NCBI RefSeq assembly: GCF_900105415.1
Contig: NZ_FNSM01000001.1
Location: 6,163,501 to 6,227,500 of the forward strand
Source of the DNA: Streptomyces sp. TLI_105
GTDB lineage: Bacteria > Actinomycetota > Actinomycetes > Streptomycetales > Streptomycetaceae
Direction of reading: 5' to 3'
Length of the DNA stretch: 64,000 nucleotides
A model generated the notes under the pieces. It searched no databases, was not told the DNA's origin, and saw nothing but the letters and a program-made list of their open reading frames with translations. Shown here piece by piece: positions 35,174-43,619 of the stretch (position 1 is the stretch's first letter; the number at the start of each line of letters is the position of its first letter). The position numbers and the translations under genes were made by a program.

Positions 35174-36466
35174 TCAGACCTTCCGCAGGGCGCCCCGCAG
35201 CGCGAGCGCCGCCATCGGCAGCAGCAGGCAGGCGGCGATCGCGTTCAGCGGCCCGTAGCCCGCCTGCGAGACGATCAGGCCCGCCGCGAGGCCGCCGACC
35301 CCGGCGGCGGTGTTCATCACGAAGTCGGAGAGTCCCTGGACGGCGGCCCGCGCGGCCTGCGGCACCGAGTCGGTGAGCAGCGCCGAGCCGGACACCAGCC
35401 CCGCCGACCAGCCCAGACCCAGGACGAAGAGGCCCAGCGCGGTCCGGCCGTGCGACGGTCCCGCCGTGCCCGCCACGAGCGCCGCCGTACCGATGAGACC
35501 GACCGCGAGCCCGATCACCGAGAGCCGGCCGAGACGGTCGGACAGCCAGCCCATCAGCGGCGAGAAGGCGTACATCCCGGTGATGTGCCCGCTGATCACG
35601 AGCCCGATCAGCTGGATGTCCGCGCCGTGATGGGTGAGCGCCACCGGGGTCATCGACATGATCGACACCATGGCGGTGTGCGAGCCGGCGATGGTGACCA
35701 GGGCGATCCGGGCCCGCGGGGACTTCCGTACCGCGTCCATCCCGGCCCGCAGGGAGCGGCCCTCCTCCGCCTCGCCCGGCCCGGCGGCCGACAGCGCGCG
35801 GGCGGTGAGCAGCGGGTCCGGGCGCAGCAGCACGGCCACCACGACCGCGGCGAGCACGAAGACACCGGCGGCCCAGACGAACGGACCGGCGGTGGCCGGG
35901 ACGCCCAGGCCCGCGACGCTCTTCCCGGCGGGCGCGGCGACGTTCGGGCCGAGCACCGCGCCGATCGTGGTCGCCCACACCACCGTGGAGATGGCCCGGG
36001 CCCTGCGGTCCGGCTCGGCGAGGTCGGCGGCGGCGAAGCGGGCCGCCAGGTTCGCCGAGGACCCCGCACCGAAGCCGACGAGGCCGACGAGCAGCAGGGG
36101 GAAGTTCCCGAGGACCGCCCCGAGCACCACCACGCCGGCACCGAGCGCCGCCAGCAGGTACGCGAGGACGAGCCCCGTCCGGCGCCCCCGCGAGGCCATC
36201 AGGGTGGCCAGCGGCATGGCGACCAGAGCCGAGCCGGCCACCGAGGCCGTCGACGCGAGACCGGACAGCGCCTCGGTGCCGCTCACGTCCCTCGCCAGGA
36301 CGGCGGCGAGGGCGAAGCCGATGGCGATGCCGAGGCCTCCCAGGATCTGGGTGGCGATCAGCGTGGCCTGAACGCGTCGGCGGAGCGCGGGCAGCTCGGC
36401 GGGGGCGACGGGGACGGATATCTCGTCGGGCACGGCAGCGTCAGGGGCACTGGGGGTGTGGGTCAC
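35174..36466 (-). CDS. MFS transporter
   Basis: A 430-residue 12-helix major facilitator. ATQILGGLGIAIGFALAAVLA is the first helix, and MASRGRRTGLVLAY and LSDRLGRLSVIG are the loop 2-3 and 8-9 signatures. It resembles drug-efflux or YnfM-like permeases; the substrate is unknown. The GTG at 36466 gives MTHTPSAPDA and has no clear ribosome-binding site. Two palindromes lie immediately upstream and may bind a regulator that is not adjacent. Confidence 0.87.
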   Translation of the reverse strand: MTHTPSAPDAAVPDEISVPVAPAELPALRRRVQATLIATQILGGLGIAIGFALAAVLARDVSGTEALSGLASTASVAGSALVAMPLATLMASRGRRTGLVLAYLLAALGAGVVVLGAVLGNFPLLLVGLVGFGAGSSANLAARFAAADLAEPDRRARAISTVVWATTIGAVLGPNVAAPAGKSVAGLGVPATAGPFVWAAGVFVLAAVVVAVLLRPDPLLTARALSAAGPGEAEEGRSLRAGMDAVRKSPRARIALVTIAGSHTAMVSIMSMTPVALTHHGADIQLIGLVISGHITGMYAFSPLMGWLSDRLGRLSVIGLAVGLIGTAALVAGTAGPSHGRTALGLFVLGLGWSAGLVSGSALLTDSVPQAARAAVQGLSDFVMNTAAGVGGLAAGLIVSQAGYGPLNAIAACLLLPMAALALRGALRKV

Positions 36467-36501
36467 TTACGTGAGTGTGCCAGCCGTCCCATCTGATGGG
36501 A
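36464..36501. promoter_or_regulatory. Palindromes upstream of the MFS gene
   Basis: A perfect 7-1-7 inverted repeat, TCCCATC-T-GATGGGA, spans 36487-36501. A second dyad, CACTTACGTGAGTG (36464-36477), overlaps the GTG start. The first looks like a TetR/GntR-type operator. Confidence 0.5.
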
Positions 36502-36532
36502 ACGCCCCTCCTTCTTCCCGGGCCGCCCGTGC

Positions 36533-37111
36533 TCAGAAGAGCGGCGCCGGCAGCACCCCCTCCAGGGCCAGCAGCCGCCGCTTCGTCTCCAGACCGCCGC
36601 CGAAGCCGCCGAGACCGCCGTCGCTCTCCACCACCCGGTGGCAGGGCACCACGACCGGCAGCGGATTGGCGCCCATCGCCGCCCCGACCGCCTGCGCCGC
36701 GCCGGGCTGCCCCACGCGCCTCGCCAGCTCCCCGTACCCGACGACCGTGCCGTACGGAACGCCCGTCGCCAGCTCGCGCAGCACCTGCCGGTTGAAGCCG
36801 GTCGTCAGGCTCCAGTCCAACGGCAGGTCGAGGCGGTCCGGCTCGCCCGCGAAGTACCGGTCGAGCCGGCGTATCGCCTCCGCCAGACGTCCCGAGGCGC
36901 ATTCCACCGGCTCCGCGCCGAGCTGCCCCGCCAGCCGGTCGAGCATCCGCTCCCGCCGCGCCGCGTCGGCGTGGAACTCGACCCGCACGAGCCCCCGCCC
37001 GGTCGCGGCGAGGAAGAGCGGCCCGATGGCGCTCTCCACGACCGTCCACTCCGCCGTGGCGTCCCGCTCCCGGCCGCCCGGCCCCGCCGCCGCCCCCGTG
37101 TCGATGTCCAT
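36533..37111 (-). CDS. ogt: Methylated-DNA--protein-cysteine S-methyltransferase
   Basis: A 192-residue suicide repair protein that transfers alkyl groups from O6-alkylguanine to its own cysteine. The active site is VVPCHRVV (about residues 154-161), preceded by TGFNRQVLRELATGVPYGTV and the helix-turn-helix YGELARRVGQPGAAQAVG. The ATG at 37111 lies 8 nt past a TACCGT -10, so the mRNA is predicted to be leaderless. It is a single-gene unit under a RecA-NDp-like promoter. Confidence 0.93.
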   Translation of the reverse strand: MDIDTGAAAGPGGRERDATAEWTVVESAIGPLFLAATGRGLVRVEFHADAARRERMLDRLAGQLGAEPVECASGRLAEAIRRLDRYFAGEPDRLDLPLDWSLTTGFNRQVLRELATGVPYGTVVGYGELARRVGQPGAAQAVGAAMGANPLPVVVPCHRVVESDGGLGGFGGGLETKRRLLALEGVLPAPLF

Positions 37112-37421
37112 GCCGCCCACGGTACGACCCGCCACCGACAACACGGCCCGGAAACCGTCACCGACAACGCCGCCCGGAGTCGTCACCGGCACCACGGCCC
37201 CGACCCGTCGCGGACAAGCCGGTCCGGAACGGTCGCGGATCGCCCGGCCCGGAGCCCTCCCCGAGATCACGGACCGGTCTCGCTCCGGTCTCGCGAATGG
37301 AAATTCCCCGGTCACGTGGTCGCCGAGCCCCGGGCGCGCCATAATCTCGCCCCGGTAGTACTACCCAGCGGTACCGACTGTTTTCGGACGACGTTGCACC
37401 AGGGGTGGAGGGCACACGCTC
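37112..37421. other. 310-nt divergent spacer between ogt and the MHYT gene
   Basis: I see no gene here. It holds the ogt promoter, a second TTGTCGGTG on the minus strand near 37160 without a -10, a perfect 12-bp palindrome GGTAGTACTACC (37354-37365) and CATAAT at 37340-37345, a weak -10 for the MHYT gene. Confidence 0.6.
37119..37141 (-). promoter_or_regulatory. RecA-NDp/PafBC-like promoter of ogt
   Basis: On the minus strand TTGTCGGTG (37133-37141), 8 nt, then TACCGT (37119-37124), a full match to TTGTCRGTG-N8-TANNNT. The ATG is 8 nt after the -10, giving a leaderless mRNA. Confidence 0.8.
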
Positions 37422-38333
37422 ATGCAGGGCACGGTCGACGGATTCAGCTACGGGCTCGTCACGCCGGTGGCCGCCTTTCTCATGGCCTGCCTCGGCGGCG
37501 CCCTCGGCCTGAGGTGCACCACCAGATCGCTCCGGCACCACGACACCTTCAAGGCGGGCTGGCTCGCCCTCGGCGCCACCTCGATCGGCACCGGCATCTG
37601 GACGATGCACTTCATCGCCATGATGGGCTTCTCCGTCGCGCAGGCGCCCATCGACTACGACCGCCCCATCACCTTCGCCAGCCTGGGCGTCGCCGTCCTC
37701 ATGGTCGGCATCGGCATCTTCATCGTCGGCTACCGCGGGGCGACCGCCCTCACCCTGGTCACCGGCGGCACCATCACCGGCCTCGGCGTCGCCACCATGC
37801 ACTACCTCGGCATGGCCGGTATGCGCTTCCAGGGCCGGATCGAGTACGACACGGTCACCGTGGCCCTCTCCGTGGTCATCGCCGTCGTGGCCGCCACCGC
37901 GGCCCTCTGGGCGGCCGTCTCCGTGCATGGATTTCTGGCCAGTCTCGGTGCGAGCCTGGTGATGGGCGTCGCCGTGAGTGGTATGCACTACACCGCCATG
38001 GCCGCCGTCAGCGTCCACCTGCACGGCGCCGGGGCCCGCACCGGGGCCGACGACCCCGCCACCTCGCTCCTCCTGCCCATGCTGATCGGCCCGGCGGTCT
38101 TCCTGATCCTGGCCGCCGTCGTCGTCATGTTCGACCCGCTGCTCGTGATGGGCGACCCGGACTGGCAGCGGCCCGTCGCCCGGGCCCCGCACCGCCCCGG
38201 CGTGCCCGCGCCGCGCCACGTCCCCTCCTACGGCGAGCCCGCCAACTGGAGCGCCCGCCCGCCCGGCCGCCCCGTCGGACGGGCCGCGCGCAGGGCCGTC
38301 CCGCGCGGCGGACACCGCTCCCAGGACTGGTGA
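37422..38333 (+). CDS. MHYT-domain integral membrane sensor protein
   Basis: A 303-residue protein with seven predicted transmembrane helices and three MHYT motifs: WTMHFIAMMG, TMHYLGMAG and GMHYTAMAA. MHYT domains are proposed to bind copper and sense oxygen, CO or NO. Unlike many MHYT proteins, it has no GGDEF/EAL output, only a basic Pro-rich tail of about 60 residues. ATG at 37422 preceded by GGAGGG. Confidence 0.9.
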   Translation: MQGTVDGFSYGLVTPVAAFLMACLGGALGLRCTTRSLRHHDTFKAGWLALGATSIGTGIWTMHFIAMMGFSVAQAPIDYDRPITFASLGVAVLMVGIGIFIVGYRGATALTLVTGGTITGLGVATMHYLGMAGMRFQGRIEYDTVTVALSVVIAVVAATAALWAAVSVHGFLASLGASLVMGVAVSGMHYTAMAAVSVHLHGAGARTGADDPATSLLLPMLIGPAVFLILAAVVVMFDPLLVMGDPDWQRPVARAPHRPGVPAPRHVPSYGEPANWSARPPGRPVGRAARRAVPRGGHRSQDW

Positions 38334-38375
38334 CGGGACGTCCGGCACCCGGGCGGTGAGCCGATCACCGCCCGA

Positions 38376-38398
38376 GTGTCAGTGCCGGGTCGTACGGT
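38376..38398 (+). promoter_or_regulatory. RecA-NDp/PafBC-like promoter of uvrB
   Basis: GTGTCAGTG (38376-38384), 8 nt, then TACGGT (38393-38398), matching TTGTCRGTG-N8-TANNNT except for the first base. The ATG at 38405 is six bases past the -10, which predicts a leaderless mRNA. Confidence 0.8.
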
Positions 38399-38404
38399 GG
38401 TTGC

Positions 38405-40543
38405 ATGCGGCCCGTTTCCAAGATCGAACGTTCGGTGGCGCCCTTCGAGGTCGTCAGTGAGTACCAGCCCAGCGGCGACCAGCCGACCGCCATCGCCGAC
38501 CTCGAGCGGCGCATCCGCGCGGGCGAGAAGGACGTCGTGCTCCTCGGTGCCACCGGCACCGGCAAGTCGGCGACCACCGCCTGGATGATCGAGAAGCTCC
38601 AGCGCCCCACCCTGGTGATGGCGCCGAACAAGACGCTGGCCGCCCAGCTGGCGAACGAGTTCCGCGAGCTCCTGCCGAACAACGCCGTCGAGTACTTCGT
38701 CTCGTACTACGACTACTACCAGCCCGAGGCGTACGTCCCGCAGTCGGACACCTACATCGAGAAGGACTCCTCCATCAACGAGGAGGTGGAGCGGCTCCGC
38801 CACTCCGCGACGAACTCCCTGCTCACCCGCCGGGACGTCGTCGTGGTCGCCTCCGTCTCCTGCATCTACGGCCTCGGCACGCCCCAGGAGTACGTGGACC
38901 GGATGGTCCCGCTCAAGGTCGGCGAGGAGATCGACCGCGACCAGCTGCTGCGCCGCTTCGTCGACATCCAGTACACCCGGAACGACCTGGCGTTCACCCG
39001 CGGCACCTTCCGGGTGCGCGGCGACACCATCGAGATCTTCCCGGTGTACGAGGAGCTCGCCGTCCGTATCGAGATGTTCGGCGACGAGATCGAGGCCCTC
39101 TCCACCCTCCACCCGCTCACCGGCGAGGTCATCAGCGAGGACCGCGAGCTGTACGTCTTCCCCGCCAGCCACTACGTCGCCGGGCCCGAGCGCATGGAGC
39201 GGGCGATCAACGACATCGAGCGCGAGCTGGAGGTCCGCCTCGCCGAGCTGGACAAGCAGGGCAAGCACCTGGAGTCCCAGCGCCTGCGGATGCGCACCAC
39301 GTACGACATCGAGATGATGCGGCAGATCGGCTCCTGCTCCGGCATCGAGAACTACTCGATGCACTTCGACGGCCGCGAGCCCGGCTCCGCGCCCAACACC
39401 CTCCTCGACTACTTCCCCGAGGACTTCCTCCTCGTCATCGACGAGTCGCACGTCACCGTGCCGCAGATCGGCGCCATGTACGAGGGCGACGCCTCCCGCA
39501 AGCGGACCCTGGTCGACCACGGCTTCCGGCTCCCCTCCGCCCTCGACAACCGCCCGCTGAAGTGGGAGGAGTTCCAGGAGCGGATCGGCCAGACCGTCTA
39601 CCTCTCCGCGACCCCCGGCACCTACGAGCTCTCGCGCGGCGACGGCTTCGTCGAGCAGATCATCCGCCCCACCGGACTCGTCGACCCCGAGGTCGTCGTC
39701 AAGCCCACCGAGGGCCAGATCGACGACCTGGTCCACGAGATCCGGCTGCGTGCCGAGCGCGACGAGCGGGTCCTCGTCACCACCCTCACCAAGAAGATGG
39801 CCGAGGACCTCACCGACTACTTCCTGGAGCTCGGCATCCAGGTGCGCTACCTGCACAGCGACGTCGACACCCTGCGCCGCATCGAGCTGCTGCGCGAGCT
39901 GCGCGCCGGCGAGTACGACGTCCTCGTCGGCATCAACCTCCTCCGGGAGGGCCTCGACCTGCCCGAGGTGTCCCTGGTCGCCATCCTCGACGCCGACAAG
40001 CAGGGCTTCCTGCGCTCCGGGACCTCCCTCATCCAGACGATCGGCCGCGCCGCGCGGAACGTGTCGGGCCAGGTCCACATGTACGCCGACCGGATCACCC
40101 CGGCGATGGAGCAGGCCATCGACGAGACCAACCGGCGCCGCGAGAAGCAGATCGCGTACAACACGGAGCGCGGCATCGACCCGCAGCCGCTCCGCAAGAA
40201 GATCAACGACATCGTCGCGACCATCGCGCGCGAGGAGATCGACACCGAGGAACTGCTCGGCACCGGCTACCGGCAGGGGAAGGAGGGCAAGGGTGCGAAG
40301 GCCCCCGTGCCCTCGCTCGCCGCGCACGGCCCCGCGGCCAAGGGCAAGGGCGGCAAGGTCGGCTCCACCGTCGAGCTCGGCGACCGGCCCGCCACCCAAC
40401 TGGCCGCGCTCATCGAGGAGATGACCGAACGCATGCGCGCCGCGGCGGCCGAGCTGCAGTTCGAGGTGGCGGCCCGGCTCCGCGACGAAGTGGGGGAGCT
40501 GAAGAAGGAGTTGCGCCAGATGAAGGAGGCGGGACTCGCCTGA
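38405..40543 (+). CDS. uvrB: Excinuclease ABC subunit B
   Basis: A 712-residue damage-recognition helicase of nucleotide excision repair. Walker A is [10 protein letters not shown], the beta-hairpin region [12 protein letters not shown], the DEAD-like motif VIDESHVT, motif V region [14 protein letters not shown] and motif [11 protein letters not shown]. The UvrB/UvrC interaction motif is at the end ([17 protein letters not shown]). It loads at lesions with UvrA and recruits UvrC. A RecA-NDp-like motif places its ATG at the expected transcription start. It is followed by a candidate terminator and the terD gene. Confidence 0.97.
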   Translation: MRPVSKIERSVAPFEVVSEYQPSGDQPTAIADLERRIRAGEKDVVLLGATGTGKSATTAWMIEKLQRPTLVMAPNKTLAAQLANEFRELLPNNAVEYFVSYYDYYQPEAYVPQSDTYIEKDSSINEEVERLRHSATNSLLTRRDVVVVASVSCIYGLGTPQEYVDRMVPLKVGEEIDRDQLLRRFVDIQYTRNDLAFTRGTFRVRGDTIEIFPVYEELAVRIEMFGDEIEALSTLHPLTGEVISEDRELYVFPASHYVAGPERMERAINDIERELEVRLAELDKQGKHLESQRLRMRTTYDIEMMRQIGSCSGIENYSMHFDGREPGSAPNTLLDYFPEDFLLVIDESHVTVPQIGAMYEGDASRKRTLVDHGFRLPSALDNRPLKWEEFQERIGQTVYLSATPGTYELSRGDGFVEQIIRPTGLVDPEVVVKPTEGQIDDLVHEIRLRAERDERVLVTTLTKKMAEDLTDYFLELGIQVRYLHSDVDTLRRIELLRELRAGEYDVLVGINLLREGLDLPEVSLVAILDADKQGFLRSGTSLIQTIGRAARNVSGQVHMYADRITPAMEQAIDETNRRREKQIAYNTERGIDPQPLRKKINDIVATIAREEIDTEELLGTGYRQGKEGKGAKAPVPSLAAHGPAAKGKGGKVGSTVELGDRPATQLAALIEEMTERMRAAAAELQFEVAARLRDEVGELKKELRQMKEAGLA

Positions 40544-40562
40544 CCGGCGAGGGCGGACGGGC

Positions 40563-40599
40563 GGTCCGGTGTGTTGCAAGACCGACACAAAACCGGACC
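40563..40599 (+). terminator. Candidate terminator after uvrB
   Basis: GGTCCGGT (40563-40570) pairs with ACCGGACC (40592-40599), with an inner GTGT/ACAC pairing; no T tract. Confidence 0.5.
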
Positions 40600-40610
40600 G
40601 AGCCTCCGCG

Positions 40611-40633
40611 GTGTCGGTGCCGCTGCGTAGGGT
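40611..40633 (+). promoter_or_regulatory. RecA-NDp/PafBC-like promoter of terD
   Basis: GTGTCGGTG (40611-40619), 8 nt, then TAGGGT (40628-40633), a match to TTGTCRGTG-N8-TANNNT except for the first base. It would give a leader of about 56 nt. Confidence 0.75.
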
Positions 40634-40694
40634 GCTCGACAACCGCACGCACCGGACAGCGGGCGCGGGGAACGCTAACGAGAGGGGCAAACGC

Positions 40695-41273
40695 GTGTCG
40701 GTCAACATGACCAAGGGCCAGGCCATCAGCCTGGAGAAGAGGGGCGGGGGCAGCCTCACCCAGGTGCGGATGGGGCTCGGCTGGCAGGCGGCGCCGCGCC
40801 GCGGTCTCTTCGGCTCGCGCACCCGGGAGATCGACCTGGACGCCTCGGCCGTCCTCTTCGCCGAGAAGCAGCCGGTGGACGTGGTCTTCTTCCGCCACCT
40901 GGTCAGCGACGACGGCTCGGTCAAGCACACCGGCGACAACCTCGTCGGCGGCGCGGGCCAGGGCGGCGACGACGAGGCGATCCTCGTGGACCTGGAGCGG
41001 GTGCCGGTCCACATCGACCAGATCGTCTTCACGGTGAACTCCTTCACCGGCCAGACGTTCCAGGAGGTGCAGAACGCCTTCTGCCGGATCGTCGACGAGA
41101 CGAACGGGCAGGAGCTCGCGCGCTACACCCTCGACGGCGGCGGCAACTACACCGCGCAGATCATGGCGAAGGTGCACCGGGTCGGCTCCGGCTGGCAGAT
41201 GACGGCCCTGGGCAACCCGGCCAACGGGCGCACCTTCCAGGACCTGATGCCCGCGATCCTGCCGCACCTGTAG
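40695..41273 (+). CDS. TerD family stress-response protein
   Basis: A 192-residue TerD-domain protein, a calcium-binding beta-sandwich linked to resistance to tellurite and other stresses. The family signatures EIDLDASAVLF, VVFFRHLVSDDGSVKHTGDN and DDEAILVDLERVP are clear. A basic, Arg-rich insert (AAPRRGLFGSRTR) follows the first strand. The GTG at 40695 has GAGAGGGG upstream. A RecA-NDp-like promoter precedes it, and a TerD-fusion gene and terC follow, so it probably works with them at the membrane. Confidence 0.93.
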   Translation: MSVNMTKGQAISLEKRGGGSLTQVRMGLGWQAAPRRGLFGSRTREIDLDASAVLFAEKQPVDVVFFRHLVSDDGSVKHTGDNLVGGAGQGGDDEAILVDLERVPVHIDQIVFTVNSFTGQTFQEVQNAFCRIVDETNGQELARYTLDGGGNYTAQIMAKVHRVGSGWQMTALGNPANGRTFQDLMPAILPHL

Positions 41274-41295
41274 ACGGGTCCGGCAAGGCACACCC

Positions 41296-41330
41296 ACAGC
41301 TCCCGGAGGTGCGAGGCCGCCGGGAGCTGT
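41296..41330 (+). terminator. Hairpin between the two TerD genes
   Basis: A perfect 11-bp stem, ACAGCTCCCGG (41296-41306) with CCGGGAGCTGT (41320-41330). It may end or attenuate terD transcription; no T tract. Confidence 0.5.
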
Positions 41331-41371
41331 CCGCATGATCCGCACCTGGAAACACCGAGGGGACAGAGACG

Positions 41372-43390
41372 ATGACGGCCGAGCTGGTCCGGGGGCAGAA
41401 CCACCCCCTGCCCGAGACCCGACTGGAGATCCGGGTGTCGGCCGGCCATCCCGTCCTCGCCGGAGCCGCGTTCGGCGACGAGCAGGGCCGGGTCGCGGAC
41501 GCGGAGTGGATCGCCCATCCCGGCGCGCCCTCCCTGCCCGGTGTCGACGTGCCCGCAGGGGCCGCCGCCGACCATCGCCTCGCCGTCGATCTGGACGCCG
41601 TCCCCGGCGCCGTCCACCGCGTCTCGGTCCTCCTCGCGCTGACCGGCGGAGCCGTCCGCTTCGGGGCCCTCGCAGCCCCGTTCGTCGCCGTCGCCGGCCT
41701 CGACGGCACCGAGATCGTCAGCTACACCATCACCGGCCTCGACACGGAGTCCGCCGTCGTCGCCCTGGAGCTGTACCGTCGCCAGGGCGCCTGGAAGGTC
41801 CGCGCCATGGGCCAGGGGTACGCGGGCGGGCTCGCCGCCCTGCTCGCCGACCAGGGCCTGGAGCGCCCCGCTGACCTCGCCGCCACGATCCTGGCGACGG
41901 CGTCCCCGGCCCCCACCCTCGCGCCGACCGGCCCTGTGCCGGTCGCCTCCGCGCAGGCCGATTCCTCGCCCGCCGCCCCGCCGGCCGAGCCGTCGCCCGC
42001 CGCTTCGTCGCGCGTCCCCGAGCCGGAGCGCGTACGCCACACAGCGCCGCCCACCGCCCCGGACCCGGCGACCCCGGTGACCGCCCCGGACCCGGCACCG
42101 GCGCCCCCGACGACCGCCCCGGACCCGGCACCGATGGCACCGTCCCCCACCCCGGCGACGGGTACGGGCAGCGGCGGGCCCATCGACTACTCCCACCCCC
42201 GGCGCCGGACGGCCCCCGCCGCCGAGCCCGCTCCCGCCCCCGAGCCCCGGCAGGCCCCGCCCGTGCCGGTCGCCGGGGACGCCTCGGGCTGGTCCATGGA
42301 CGAGCGGCTCTACAACCAGGTGTGGGGCATGTTCGAGGACCTGGCCCGTACCGCCGCCGCCTACCGCAGCGCCTGCGACTTCGCGGAGTCCCGGCTCGAC
42401 CGGGAGCTCGACGAGACGCTCACCGACTACCGCGCCCGGGCCGGCGGCGCGAACGACGCCGCGCGGGCCGCCGCCCGCGCCCGGCGCGACGAGCTCGTGG
42501 AGCGCGCCCGGGAGGTCCTGGACCGGGACCTCGCGCAGCTCGCAGCCGAGTCCGAGGTCGTCGAGCCGGCGCTGCCCGTCGCCTACGCCCGCTGGGACAG
42601 CCCCGTCTGGCACGCCTACCGCGTCCCGGACGAGGAGCCGATGGCCGTCCGCCTCGGCGACCTCCACCTCCCCGAGCGCACCGATCTGCGGATCCCCATG
42701 CTCGTCCGGCTGCCGCTGGAGCGCGGTCTGTGGGTGGATTCCGGCCGGGGCCACTCCGGGGCGGCCGGGCTCCTCGACGAGGTCGAGCTGCGGCGGCTCG
42801 CCCTGGACTGCGCGGTGGCGCACGCGGCGCGGCTCCTCGCGGCGCACCCGGCCGACGGCTTCACCGTCCATCTGATCGACCCGGCGGGCGCGGGCGCCGC
42901 GGCCCTCGCGCCCCTCGTGGAGACGGGTGCGGCCGCCCCGCCGGGCCGGGGAGCGGCCGGTGTCTCGGCGGTCCTGGAGCAGCTCACGGAGCGGGTGGAC
43001 CTGCTTCAGATGGCGCTGCGGGGCGGGGCGGCCGACGCGCTGCCGCCCGGTCTGGACACGGCCCGGCAGCTGCTGATCGTGCACGACTTCCCGCACGGCT
43101 TCGACGACCGGGCGGTCACGCGACTGCGGTACCTCGCCGACGAGGGCCCCTCGGTCGGCGTCCATCTGCTGATGGTCGCGGCCCGGGAGGACGCGGCCGC
43201 GTACGGGCCGCTGCTCGACCCGCTGTGGCGCTCGCTGCTGCGGCTCACGCCCGTGCCCGACGACCACCTGGCCGACCCGTGGGTCGGTCACGCCTGGTCG
43301 TACGAGCCGCCGCTCCTTCCTCCGGGCAGCGGGATCCTCCGTCAGGTCCTCGGGCAGGTGGCGGCAGCTCGCCATGGGAAGCAGTTCTGA
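41372..43390 (+). CDS. TerD domain fused to a coiled-coil and a FtsK/SpoIIIE-like fold lacking Walker motifs
   Basis: A 672-residue three-part protein. Residues 1-185 are a TerD-like domain (AGHPVLAGAAFGDEQGRVADAEWI region, and VSYTITGLDTESAVVALELYRRQG). Residues about 190-305 are a Pro/Ala/Thr linker encoded in part by a minisatellite. Residues about 308-400 form a charged coiled coil. Residues about 415-670 resemble the module before the active P-loop domain in large FtsK/SpoIIIE (HerA-type) proteins: RLGDLHLPERTDL, GLWVDSGRGHSG, FTVHLIDPAGAG and LLIVHDFPHGF. No GxxxxGK[ST] is present, so ATP hydrolysis is unlikely. ATG at 41372 follows GAGGGGACAG. The fold assignment is inference. Confidence 0.75.
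   Translation: MTAELVRGQNHPLPETRLEIRVSAGHPVLAGAAFGDEQGRVADAEWIAHPGAPSLPGVDVPAGAAADHRLAVDLDAVPGAVHRVSVLLALTGGAVRFGALAAPFVAVAGLDGTEIVSYTITGLDTESAVVALELYRRQGAWKVRAMGQGYAGGLAALLADQGLERPADLAATILATASPAPTLAPTGPVPVASAQADSSPAAPPAEPSPAASSRVPEPERVRHTAPPTAPDPATPVTAPDPAPAPPTTAPDPAPMAPSPTPATGTGSGGPIDYSHPRRRTAPAAEPAPAPEPRQAPPVPVAGDASGWSMDERLYNQVWGMFEDLARTAAAYRSACDFAESRLDRELDETLTDYRARAGGANDAARAAARARRDELVERAREVLDRDLAQLAAESEVVEPALPVAYARWDSPVWHAYRVPDEEPMAVRLGDLHLPERTDLRIPMLVRLPLERGLWVDSGRGHSGAAGLLDEVELRRLALDCAVAHAARLLAAHPADGFTVHLIDPAGAGAAALAPLVETGAAAPPGRGAAGVSAVLEQLTERVDLLQMALRGGAADALPPGLDTARQLLIVHDFPHGFDDRAVTRLRYLADEGPSVGVHLLMVAAREDAAAYGPLLDPLWRSLLRLTPVPDDHLADPWVGHAWSYEPPLLPPGSGILRQVLGQVAAARHGKQF
42053..42129. 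repeat. 17-bp minisatellite in the TerD fusion gene
   Basis: ACCGCCCCGGACCCGGC occurs identically at 42053-42069, 42080-42096 and 42113-42129. It encodes the repeated TAPDPA of the Pro-rich linker. Confidence 0.8.
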
Positions 43391-43459
43391 CCTGGCTCTT
43401 TGGGGTCTCTTTACCCTGCCCTTTACCTTCTCTTGGTCTTTCGGGTAGTCTTCTTGGTG
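43391..43459 (+). promoter_or_regulatory. T-rich region before the manganese riboswitch
   Basis: The first 69 nt of the 229-nt gap before terC have an unusual C/T-rich run (CTCTTTGGGGTCTC, CCCTTTACCTTCTCTTGGTC) in this GC-rich genome and probably carry the terC promoter. TAGTCT at about 43446-43451 could be the -10. Confidence 0.4.
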
Positions 43460-43580
43460 CGGAGGGGAGTACTCCCTGTACGCGGCGTACCCGTCAGTAC
43501 GGACGGATCATCAGCGATCCGATCCCGGGGCGTCGGCCCGGCGGCCCGTCCGCCACCGGGTGGAAGAGACCTCCGGCAGC
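43456..43580 (+). ncRNA. yybP-ykoY (manganese) riboswitch upstream of terC
   Basis: The 5' strand GCGGAGGGGAGTACTCCC and the 3' strand GAGACCTCCGGC are the conserved ends of the yybP-ykoY family. Helix P1 forms by CGGAGG (43460-43465) with CCTCCG (43570-43575). The mid region ACCCGTCAGTACGG holds the second conserved internal-loop sequence. The family binds Mn2+ and commonly controls terC/alx-type exporters. CCTCCGGC (43570-43577) can instead pair over 8 bp with GCCGGAGG (43608-43615), which contains the terC ribosome-binding site. This predicts that Mn2+ binding frees the site and turns translation on. Confidence 0.85.
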
Positions 43581-43619
43581 GACGACGCTGATCAGTAGCC
43601 GTACGACGCCGGAGGCGCA

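Noticed and set aside
37155..37165. A second TTGTCGGTG on the minus strand upstream of ogt
   Set aside because: No -10 follows at the right distance; it is probably part of a local duplication.
38430..38445. TCGAACGTTCG inside uvrB as an SOS box
   Set aside because: The two halves lack the 4-nt spacer required for LexA and lie within the coding region.
38228..41047. Long open frame antisense to uvrB and terD
   Set aside because: It is a compositional shadow with no domains, while uvrB on the other strand is unmistakable.
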